From an uncultured Opitutia bacterium (GTDB lineage Bacteria; Verrucomicrobiota; Verrucomicrobiia; Opitutales; Opitutaceae), in contig CAIMAQ010000011.1 of NCBI GenBank assembly GCA_903839035.1, positions 1-51,210 of the forward strand: a stretch of DNA of 51,210 nucleotides, in the 5' to 3' direction. This document shows, piece after piece, positions 29,639 to 36,822 of this stretch. Positions within the stretch are counted from its first letter, which is position 1. Each line of letters starts with the position of its first letter. The notes under the pieces were generated by a model. The model did no database searches and had not been told where the DNA came from. It worked only from the letters and a program-made list of their open reading frames with translations. Made by a program: the position numbers and the translations under genes.

Positions 29639-30568
29639 TCAAAGCCGCGTCAGCAGCTGGCGGACACCCTCGATGGGGGTGTCGGTGATGGCGGCGAGCG
29701 GCAGGGGCGAGCGGGCCGCGAGGGCTTTCATCACGAGCGGATGCGTCAGGATCGGGCCGCTCAGGCCGGCGGGGATGGTTTCAAGCCGGGCCGAGGGAAA
29801 CAATTTGGTCGCGACGGTGACCGCAAGGTCGAGCAGTTCGCCGGTGGACGCGGTCACGATCTGTTGGGCCGCCTCGTCGCCCTCCGTGGCGAGCGAGAGC
29901 ACGGCGGGGGACAGCGCGGCAATGTGGCGGGTGGCGTCGGCGTGCGCATAAAAATGGCGCGTGACGGTGCTGGTCCCCGTGCCGGGGGTGACACCCGCGT
30001 GCGCACACACGGCGGGGCCGAGGCGCGATGGGGGTGCCCAGCCCTGAAGTTCGAGCAGCGCGCGGGCGATGGCGCGGGCGCCGAGATCGTAGCCGCTGCC
30101 GGAGTCGCCGAACCGCCAGCCGCGTCCACCGGCGTAATGCACGGAATTGTCCGGGGTGAGCGCGGCGACGAACGAGCCGGTGCCGGCGTGCAGCGCGAGG
30201 CCGGGGCGCCCGTGCGTGGCGAGTTCGAGGATCGGCCGGGAATCATCCATGGCCTGGACGCGACCGAAACCGGCGAGCCCCGCGGCGAATTCCGTCCAGA
30301 ATCCGCTGCTGCCGGCCATGCAGAGCAAAGTATCGGTGATGACGAGCTGGGCCTGGGGCGGCCGGGTCTGGAGTTCGGCGAGATGCGTCACGGCCTGCGC
30401 GCGGAGGGAATCCAGGGCGGCGACCAGAATGGAAGCGGCGGCCTCGGGGCCGACGACGCTCGGGTTGCAGCCGGTGCCGACGTGGCAGGCGACCATGAGC
30501 CCGGTGGAATCGATGAGAATGCACTCGGTCTTGGTGCCGCCGCCGTCCACGCCGATTTTGTATTTCAT
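29639..30568 (-). CDS. BadF/BadG/BcrA-type ATPase, N-acetylglucosamine kinase-like
   Basis: 309 residues, ASKHA fold. Phosphate motif 1 is GVDGGGTKTECIL; later motifs are CMAGSSGFW, LHAGTGSFVAA and GGRGWRFGDSGSGYDLG. The last is typical of GlcNAc/MurNAc-type kinases rather than benzoyl-CoA reductase activators, which carry Cys ligands absent here. It likely phosphorylates an amino sugar. The next gene upstream encodes a SIS-domain protein 12 bases away, consistent with cell-wall amino-sugar recycling. Confidence 0.85.
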   Translation of the reverse strand: MKYKIGVDGGGTKTECILIDSTGLMVACHVGTGCNPSVVGPEAAASILVAALDSLRAQAVTHLAELQTRPPQAQLVITDTLLCMAGSSGFWTEFAAGLAGFGRVQAMDDSRPILELATHGRPGLALHAGTGSFVAALTPDNSVHYAGGRGWRFGDSGSGYDLGARAIARALLELQGWAPPSRLGPAVCAHAGVTPGTGTSTVTRHFYAHADATRHIAALSPAVLSLATEGDEAAQQIVTASTGELLDLAVTVATKLFPSARLETIPAGLSGPILTHPLVMKALAARSPLPLAAITDTPIEGVRQLLTRL

Positions 30569-30580
30569 GGCCGGAACGGT

Positions 30581-31309
30581 TCAGGCCAGTTGGCGGCTGA
30601 GGCGGCCCTGGTATTTTCCCCCGACGGTGCGGTTGAACTCGATGGCGCCGGGGAGGTTCTGGCTGCGCAGCACGGGAATGGGGTGGCCGTTGGCTTTCAA
30701 CCAGTCGATCACGGAGAGCATCAGCAGGTTGAGCAGCATCGCGCCGACGAGGGTGGAGGTGGGGCCGGAGAAGACGCCGGGCGTGACCTCGATGAGCGTG
30801 TCACCAGGCACGCCGCAGTTGTCCAACGTCTCGGCGGCGATCGCGTGGAGGTTTTTGCCGCCGGGATGCACGGTCTTCGCCGTGGTGGACATCGCGAGGG
30901 CGGTGAGGCCGACGACGTGCAGGCCCTTTTGCTGGGCGTAGAGCGCGACCTCGAGCGGCGCGCTGTTTTTGCCGGAGTTGGAAATGACGATGATGGTCTC
31001 GCCGGGCAGCAGCTGGTACTGGCGGTCGTAGCGCTCGATGAGCGAAGTGCCGTAGCCGACGTGGTTCTCGATGAACCCGGCGGTGGGGTCGATGACGCCG
31101 CTGACGCAGACGAGACCGCCGGCGCGGCCGATGATCTCGCGGGCGATACAATCGCTGTGCCCGCTGCCGAAGGCGTGGATGACGCCGCCGCGGGCGACGC
31201 TGGCGCCGATGACCGGGGCGAGGCGGGCGATGGTGGCGGCGTTTTTCTTCTCCGCGTGAATCAGGAGTTCATGGACGCGGGCGGAATACGTTTCGGGAAG
31301 CGAAGGCAT
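30581..31309 (-). CDS. SIS domain-containing sugar-phosphate protein (UPF0309-like)
   Basis: 242 residues. The SIS fold is seen in VIHAFGSGHSDCIAREIIGR and ETIIVISNSGKNSAPLEVAL; SGHS and SNSGKN contact the phosphosugar. Family relatives pair with GlcNAc kinases and PTS genes. The likely role is isomerisation or etherase-like handling of an amino-sugar phosphate (inference). The frame runs upstream to 31759, but that extension is repeat-derived; ATG 31309 opens the family sequence. First gene of the SIS-kinase-glycosylase run. Confidence 0.85.
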   Translation of the reverse strand: MPSLPETYSARVHELLIHAEKKNAATIARLAPVIGASVARGGVIHAFGSGHSDCIAREIIGRAGGLVCVSGVIDPTAGFIENHVGYGTSLIERYDRQYQLLPGETIIVISNSGKNSAPLEVALYAQQKGLHVVGLTALAMSTTAKTVHPGGKNLHAIAAETLDNCGVPGDTLIEVTPGVFSGPTSTLVGAMLLNLLMLSVIDWLKANGHPIPVLRSQNLPGAIEFNRTVGGKYQGRLSRQLA

Positions 31310-31323
31310 GGCGGGGAGGGTTT

Positions 31324-31468
31324 TGACCACGAAAGACACGAAAAACCCGAAAGTCGAACCTCCCGGATTTGGCCCGCGAATCACGCGAAAGCACGCGAAT
31401 GGGGGTTCAGACTTGGTCAGCTGGATCGAGATCGGAAACTTCGCGCTGATTCGCGTGATGCGCGGGCC
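31324..31468. repeat. Dispersed repeat cluster upstream of the S9 peptidase
   Basis: The first part (31324-31346, GACCACGAAAGACACGAAAA) is one arm of the repeat family found as a full inverted pair at 40988-41060. The second part is an inverted pair: 31371-31389 GGCCCGCGAATCACGCGAA and 31450-31468, identical in 18 of 19 positions when inverted, around a 60-base loop. The similarity extends about 11 bases further inward. This occupies most of the 274-base gap between two divergent genes; no protein is encoded. Confidence 0.7.
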
Positions 31469-31583
31469 CATGGATGGAAGCCGGCCGGGCGCGGCGGGCG
31501 CAAAAGCCGACAAAAAAGCTTCCGTGCCGGCGCGCACACTGGAAGGCTCGGTCCGAGTTTCGGGAGTTGCCCGCTTTCCCCCC

Positions 31584-33557
31584 ATGAATTCGAAAATCCG
31601 CCAGATCCTGGTGTTGAGTGCGTTGTGTATCTCGTCGGCCTGGGCTGCGACCCCGGCGACTCCCGCCGCCACCAGCGGGCCGGTCCAGGTGCCGATGGAG
31701 AGCTTCGCGCGGTTGCCGGTGATCCGCAACGTGCGGATTTCCCGGGACGGCAAGATCATCGCCTACTCGGTCGTGGCGGACCTGCAGGAGGCCTTCGCCT
31801 TCAAGAATCTGGAGACCGGTAAGATCAACGCCGTGGAGGGCGGCGTGGGAATTCCTGCGGTGAATCCCATGTGGGTCTCCAACAACCGGGTGGTTTACGG
31901 TTACCTCTCCGGGATTGATCGCGACGGGAGCCATTACACCGGGCTGCTGGGTTATGCGCGGCAGGTGGACAAACGGGACCAGAACCGGCTGTTGGTCACC
32001 GGCATCATGGCCACCCGGTTAAACGGTGAAAACGAGGGGCACGTCCTCCTGCTGGAGAACGATTATCCCACCGGTTACGGGAAGCGCCAGTTGGTGCGTT
32101 TGAATCACCCGAACGTGATCAACATGGATTCCCGCACCGGCAATTACAACCGGGTGGTCGACAACCCCGGCAAGGTCACCTTCTGGATGGCCGATGCGCA
32201 GGGCTTGGTCCGCGTTGGGGTCGAGGAGGACAAGGCCCTGAGCCGGGTTATTTACCGCGCGAGCGAAAAGGCTCCCTGGCACGTGCTGGCCGGCATGGAC
32301 TACGCCAAGCGCAAGATCGGCCTCCAGGGGCTGAGTGCGGACGGAGCCACGCTTTACCTGTCGCTCGTCACTCCGGAGGGCACCTGGGGGATATATTCGT
32401 ATGACCTGATCAAGGAGCAGGTGGGGCAGCTGATCCTCAGCCATGAGCGTTTTGATATCCTACCGTGGGGTTATGGCAGCGACTACGATGCCATCCGGTT
32501 TGCCCCAAACACGCGGGAAATTCTCGGCATCCAATATGAGACTGACACGCCCCAGGTGGTCTGGTTTGACCCGACGATGGCGGCGATCCAGGGGGCGCTG
32601 GACAACGGATTGAAGGACCGGGTCAACACGATCACGGACATGAGCGACGACATGAAGGTGCTCGTGGTGTATTCCTGGTCGGCGAAGGACCCGGGCACCT
32701 ATTACATTTTTGATCTGAACAAGAAGTCGCTCAAGCCGCTGTTCCCGGCCAGCCCCTGGATCAAGCCGGACCAGATGGGGGAGGTTTACCCGATCAACTA
32801 CAAGTCGCGGGATGGCCTTGTCATCCACGGCTACCTGACGGTTCCCGCGGGCAAGGAACCCAAGAATCTGCCCCTCGTCGTGTTTCCCCATGGCGGTCCC
32901 TTTGCGCGCGACTCATGGGAGTTCAACCGCGACGTGCAGTTTTTCGCCAGCCGCGGCTATGCGGTCCTGCAGATGAATTACCGCGGCTCGCCCGGCTACG
33001 GGGAGAGCTTCTTTGAGAAAGGCCACCGGCACATTGGCCGGGAACTGCAGGATGACATCACGGATGGCACCCGCTGGGCGATCGCACAGGGCATCGCCGA
33101 TCCGCACCGCATCGCGATCGCCGGCTGGAGCTTCGGCGGCTATTCGGCGCTCATGGGACTGATCCGCGAGCCAGACCTGTACCGCTGCGGCATCGACCTC
33201 TCGGGGGTGACGGATTGGAAGGCACTCATCAAGTACGACCTGGATATTTCCAAGGACGACCAGGAGGAAATGGCCGACCTGATTGGAGACCCCGAGAAGG
33301 ATGCGGTGGATTTGGACGCAATCTCCCCGGTCACCCAGGCCGACAGGATCAAGGCGCCGCTGCTGATGGTCTACAGCAAGGACGACAAAGTCGTCCCCTA
33401 TGAACAGGCCCGGCTCATGCGGGATGCGATGGACAAGGCGCACAAACCCTTCGAGCTCGTCACCAAGGTCAACGAGGGCCACGGCTTCTACACCCACGAC
33501 CACCGGCTCGCACTTTATAAGAAGATCGACGAGTTTCTCGCGGCGAACATGAAGTGA
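31584..33557 (+). CDS. S9 family (prolyl oligopeptidase-type) serine peptidase, secreted
   Basis: 657 residues. The signal peptide MNSKIRQILVLSALCISSAWA is followed by a beta-propeller-like N-terminal domain and a C-terminal alpha/beta hydrolase domain. Catalytic Ser516 is in GWSFGGYS, Asp601 in KDDKVVP and His633 in EGHGFY. VFPHGGPFARDSW is the oxyanion-side motif. The likely role is cleavage of short peptides in the periplasm, of the acylaminoacyl/dipeptidyl peptidase type. ATG 31584 starts the signal peptide; the upstream frame is repeat sequence. Length is normal for S9 enzymes with a signal peptide. Confidence 0.93.
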   Translation: MNSKIRQILVLSALCISSAWAATPATPAATSGPVQVPMESFARLPVIRNVRISRDGKIIAYSVVADLQEAFAFKNLETGKINAVEGGVGIPAVNPMWVSNNRVVYGYLSGIDRDGSHYTGLLGYARQVDKRDQNRLLVTGIMATRLNGENEGHVLLLENDYPTGYGKRQLVRLNHPNVINMDSRTGNYNRVVDNPGKVTFWMADAQGLVRVGVEEDKALSRVIYRASEKAPWHVLAGMDYAKRKIGLQGLSADGATLYLSLVTPEGTWGIYSYDLIKEQVGQLILSHERFDILPWGYGSDYDAIRFAPNTREILGIQYETDTPQVVWFDPTMAAIQGALDNGLKDRVNTITDMSDDMKVLVVYSWSAKDPGTYYIFDLNKKSLKPLFPASPWIKPDQMGEVYPINYKSRDGLVIHGYLTVPAGKEPKNLPLVVFPHGGPFARDSWEFNRDVQFFASRGYAVLQMNYRGSPGYGESFFEKGHRHIGRELQDDITDGTRWAIAQGIADPHRIAIAGWSFGGYSALMGLIREPDLYRCGIDLSGVTDWKALIKYDLDISKDDQEEMADLIGDPEKDAVDLDAISPVTQADRIKAPLLMVYSKDDKVVPYEQARLMRDAMDKAHKPFELVTKVNEGHGFYTHDHRLALYKKIDEFLAANMK

Positions 33558-33559
33558 CG

Positions 33560-33637
33560 CGGCGGCCGCGTCGGGGTCATGGGTGGCTGGCAAAAACCCA
33601 GCACCCATCGCCTATCACCTATGACCAGCGGCCGCCG
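33560..33637. repeat. Nested inverted repeats between convergent genes
   Basis: CGGCGGCCGC (33560-33569) pairs perfectly with GCGGCCGCCG (33628-33637). Inside, GGTCATGGGT (33575-33584) pairs with ACCTATGACC (33617-33626) at 9 of 10 positions. A further GGGTG...CACCC pairing closes the loop. It fills the gap between the peptidase stop and the methyltransferase stop and could end transcription from both sides, though it has no T run. Confidence 0.55.
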
Positions 33638-33642
33638 GCCAC

Positions 33643-34545
33643 TCACGCCTCCCAGCGTCCGTAGATGCCGCAGGGGAGGACCTTGCCGTCGGCCTGGATC
33701 GGCAGGCCGACTTCGCCGGCGGTGATGCGGCCGCCGCGGCCGGCGAGCAGCTCGGCGAGCAGGTTCGCGACGACGGTGGGCGAGAGGCGGGCGGTGTACG
33801 CGTTGATCAGGAAGAACAGCGGCGCGTCGGTCAGCAGCGCGCGGCACTCGGTGAGCAGTTCCCAGAGGTGATCCTCGAGCTTCCACATCTCGCCAGTGCT
33901 GCCGCGGCCGTAGGTCGGCGGGTCCATGATGATGGCGTCATACTTGCGGCCGCGCTTGATCTCGCGGCGCACAAACTTGAGGCAGTCGTCCGCGATGTAG
34001 CGGACAGGCGCGTCGGCCAGGCCGCTGAGCGCGGCGTTTTCGCGGCACCATTTCACCATGCCCTCGGCGGCGTCCACGTGGCACACGGTCGCGCCGGCGG
34101 CCGCGGCGGCGACAGTGGCGGCGCCGGTGTAGCCGAAGAGGTTGAGCACCGAGACCTCGCGGCCGGCGGCGCGGGCGGCCTTGATCTTCGCGCCGAACCA
34201 ATCCCAGTTCACCGCCTGCTCGGGGAAGAGGCCGGTGTGCTTGAACGAGGTGGGGTGGATCTTGAAGGTGAGCGCGCCGTAGCTGATTTTCCAGTGGTCG
34301 GGCAGGGGCCGCCGGAATTCCCAGCGGCCGCCGCCCTGTTCGCTGCGGTGATAAAAGCCGTCCCAGCTGGCCCACGCGGCGCCGGGTTTCTGGCCGGACC
34401 GCGGCCAGATGACCTGCGGGTCCGGGCGGACGAGGGTGAATTCGCCCCAGCGCTCGCGCTTCATGCCGTCGCCGCATTCGAGCAGCTCGTAGTCGCGCCA
34501 GTGGTCGGCGACAATGAGGGCGGGGCGTTGGACGGGCGCGGACAT
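33643..34545 (-). CDS. Class I SAM-dependent methyltransferase, RlmK/RlmI-like
   Basis: 300 residues. The SAM site is VLNLFGYTGAATVAAAAAGA, then HVDAAEGMVKWCRENA. The catalytic loop IIMDPPTYGRG resembles rRNA methyltransferases of the RlmI/RlmK group, which modify 23S rRNA. No PUA domain precedes it, so it is the short form. ATG 34545 is chosen over a start at 34644, whose extra N-terminus lacks family similarity. Confidence 0.85.
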   Translation of the reverse strand: MSAPVQRPALIVADHWRDYELLECGDGMKRERWGEFTLVRPDPQVIWPRSGQKPGAAWASWDGFYHRSEQGGGRWEFRRPLPDHWKISYGALTFKIHPTSFKHTGLFPEQAVNWDWFGAKIKAARAAGREVSVLNLFGYTGAATVAAAAAGATVCHVDAAEGMVKWCRENAALSGLADAPVRYIADDCLKFVRREIKRGRKYDAIIMDPPTYGRGSTGEMWKLEDHLWELLTECRALLTDAPLFFLINAYTARLSPTVVANLLAELLAGRGGRITAGEVGLPIQADGKVLPCGIYGRWEA

Positions 34546-34687
34546 GAGCGGGGACGGTCGAAACAAGGCGCGGCGGCGGGCGTTGTCGAGCAGCGGCGTG
34601 CTGAATTTGTTAAAAACGGGGCAATCCTGCTGTTTTATTGACAAGGCAGGCGCCCGTGCGGTTTTTTAGCCTCCTTTTTCACCCGCC

Positions 34688-35749
34688 ATGAACCTGTCCC
34701 AGACCCTCCGCACTGTCCTGTTTTTAACCAGCGTCGCGCTCTTCGCGTCGACCGCTTCGGCCGACGTGGTCGAGACCAAGAATGGCGCCCGCATCGTGGG
34801 CAAGGTCACCAAAATCGAGGGCGGCAAGATCTATGTCACCACCGACTACGCGGGCGACCTGACGCTCAAGCAGTCCGAGGTCACCGGCCTGACGACCGAT
34901 GCCCCCGTGGTCGTGCGCCTGGCCAGCGGGACCACGCTGCAGGGCACGGTGTCCGCCGAGGGTGCCGCGCTCAAGATCACGGGCGCCGACGGCCAGCTGG
35001 CCACCTCGGTCGAGAAGGTTGCCGCCACGTGGGCGCCAGGCGGCGAGGATCCGCAGGTGACGGCCATGAAGAAGGACCTCGCCGAGCGGGAGCACCATTG
35101 GAGCTACGAGGCGACGCTGGACATGACCGGCAAGACCGGCAATTCCGAGCAGCTGGGCACCTCCAGCGCGTTCCGCGCCACGCTCAAGACGCCGAATGAC
35201 ACCCTGCAATTCTACACCGGCTACAACCGCCAGATCTCGGATGGCGCCAAGTCAGCCGACCAGTTCCGGGCCGGCATTGATTACGCGGACAATTTCTCGG
35301 GCCGGACCTCGTGGTACGTCCGCGATGAAGGCGGATTTGACCGTGTCAAGGGCATCGACCTCTACAACACGGCCGCGGCGGGCTTTGGCTACGATTTCCT
35401 CAAGGAGCCGAAGCAACTCCTCACGCTCCGCGCCGGTCTCTCGTTCCGCTACGAGGGCTACACCAATGCCGCGCACCAAAGCCTCAAGAGCACCGGCCTG
35501 GACTTCGGCCTCAACCACGAGTGGGAGTTCACCCGCTCCAAGCTGGTGGATCGCCTCACCTACACGCCGGCGTTCGAGGACTTCAGCAATTTCCACTTCA
35601 CGCACGAGTCGTTCTACGAGATTCCGCTGGCCGACCCGGCCTGGAAGTTCCGCCTCGGCGTCAGCAACGACTACAACAGCAAGCCTGGCACCGGCGTGGA
35701 GCGGCTCGACACGAGCTATTTCACCCGGATGGTGCTGAACTGGAAGTGA
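34688..35749 (+). CDS. DUF481 domain outer-membrane protein
   Basis: 353 residues. Signal peptide MNLSQTLRTVLFLTSVALFA...ASA. Residues about 25-120 form a small beta domain (VVETKNGARIVGKVTKIEGG and a second similar repeat SGTTLQGTVSAEG). From about 140 on is the DUF481 domain (YdiY-like), with alternating aromatic and polar residues ending in YFTRMVLNWK, an outer-membrane beta-barrel C-terminus. Function is unknown; YdiY-like proteins are acid-inducible in some bacteria. Confidence 0.9.
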   Translation: MNLSQTLRTVLFLTSVALFASTASADVVETKNGARIVGKVTKIEGGKIYVTTDYAGDLTLKQSEVTGLTTDAPVVVRLASGTTLQGTVSAEGAALKITGADGQLATSVEKVAATWAPGGEDPQVTAMKKDLAEREHHWSYEATLDMTGKTGNSEQLGTSSAFRATLKTPNDTLQFYTGYNRQISDGAKSADQFRAGIDYADNFSGRTSWYVRDEGGFDRVKGIDLYNTAAAGFGYDFLKEPKQLLTLRAGLSFRYEGYTNAAHQSLKSTGLDFGLNHEWEFTRSKLVDRLTYTPAFEDFSNFHFTHESFYEIPLADPAWKFRLGVSNDYNSKPGTGVERLDTSYFTRMVLNWK

Positions 35750-35779
35750 TCCGCCCGGCGCGGTCGCCGGATGTTTCAT

Positions 35780-35959
35780 TTGTAGGGCGGGGTCTCCTGA
35801 CCCCACCTTTTTTATCGGTGGCCGCCGATGTCCCCATCGGCGAATGCGGCGAAGGGGACATTGCTGCACACCTCGGGATTGTCGGGGTTGAATGGGGATG
35901 CGGCGAGGGCGCCGCGGCTCCACCTCAAGTCAGGCGGGCCAGCGCCCCCGCCCCTACAA
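35780..35959. repeat. 180-bp MITE-like element with short terminal inverted repeats
   Basis: The left end TTGTAGGGCGGGG (35780-35792) is matched inverted by the right end CCCCGCCCCTACAA (35946-35959). The interior has no convincing coding frame and is rich in GATGTCCCC and CGGCG motifs. A lone TTGTAGGGCG-like end also occurs around 1540-1550 in this window, so the repeat may be dispersed. It fills most of the DUF481-DUF1223 gap. Confidence 0.55.
35789..35813 (+). terminator. Terminator-like hairpin after the DUF481 gene
   Basis: GGGGTC (35789-35794), loop TCCT, GACCCC (35799-35804), ACC, then six T. It lies 40 bases after the stop. Here the end of the repeat element seems to provide the transcription stop. 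Confidence 0.6.
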
Positions 35960-35999
35960 TCGGGTGGAATAAAGCATCCCGTCCCGGTCTCCTGTCCCC

Positions 36000-36710
36000 A
36001 TGAGGCCGTATTTGCTCCTTGGGTTGGCGTTGTGGGCGGGCATTTGCCGCGGGGCCGCACCCGCGCAGTTTGCCAGCGGGCCGAACCGGGTGGCGCTCAT
36101 CGAGCTCTTCACCAGCGAGGGTTGCAGCAGCTGTCCCCCGATGGAGCGCTGGCTGGCGACGTTGCGCGACGAACCGGGTCTGTGGCGTGACTTCGTGCCG
36201 GTGGCCTTCCACGTCGATTATTGGAACCGGCTCGGCTGGCCGGACCGTTTCTCCACGCGGGAGTTCACCCAGCGCGAATACGACTATGCCGCCGCGTGGG
36301 CGAGCCCGAGCGTCTACACCCCATGCGTGGTGCGCGACGGTGCCGAGTGGACCGGCTCGCGTTCACTCGCGCCGTCCGGTCCGGCCACCGGCAAACTCAC
36401 GGTCGCCTACGATGGGACCACGCTGCAGGTCGGTTTTTCACCCGCGGTGCCGTCGGCGGGCGACCGGTTTGAGATTCATGCGGTCATTTTGGGCGGCGGC
36501 ATCACTTCCCCGGTCAGCGCGGGTGAAAACCGCGGCGAGACGCTGCACTATGAATTTATCGCGCTGAAAATGGCCCACGCCCCGCTCGGGCGGGAACTCG
36601 CGTTGCCTGTGCCGATAGTGTCCGGCGTGACCCGTCATGCGCTGGCGGTCTGGGTTACGCGCCCCGGCCAACTCACCCCGGTGCAGGCGACCGGTGGCTG
36701 GCTGGACTGA
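36000..36710 (+). CDS. DUF1223 domain protein, secreted thioredoxin-like
   Basis: 236 residues. A signal peptide (MRPYLLLGLALWAGICRGAA) precedes LIELFTSEGCSSCPPMERWL. The CSSCPP motif is the hallmark of DUF1223, which has a thioredoxin-like fold. AFHVDYWNRLGWPDRFSTREF and YTPCVVRDG are further family blocks. Probably a periplasmic redox or copper-related protein; the function is not established. Confidence 0.88.
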   Translation: MRPYLLLGLALWAGICRGAAPAQFASGPNRVALIELFTSEGCSSCPPMERWLATLRDEPGLWRDFVPVAFHVDYWNRLGWPDRFSTREFTQREYDYAAAWASPSVYTPCVVRDGAEWTGSRSLAPSGPATGKLTVAYDGTTLQVGFSPAVPSAGDRFEIHAVILGGGITSPVSAGENRGETLHYEFIALKMAHAPLGRELALPVPIVSGVTRHALAVWVTRPGQLTPVQATGGWLD

Positions 36711-36716
36711 ACGATG

Positions 36717-36747
36717 GCGTGGCCCAGGGCTCCGCCCCATGCCACGC
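36717..36747. other. Stem-loop after the DUF1223 gene
   Basis: GCGTGGC (36717-36723) and GCCACGC (36741-36747), with an inner GGGC/GCCC pair. A strong hairpin without a T run, 7 bases after the DUF1223 stop; possibly another dispersed hairpin. Confidence 0.4.
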
Positions 36748-36822
36748 GATCACCCCTCATCAATCCATGCGCATGCGGCAGGCTCGCCACGCACGGGCCC
36801 GGGCTTCTAGTTTGGCGATCCG

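Noticed and set aside
29012-31822. 936-codon plus-strand open frame
   Set aside because: Opposite the glycosylase, kinase and SIS genes and running into repeat sequence; no family similarity.
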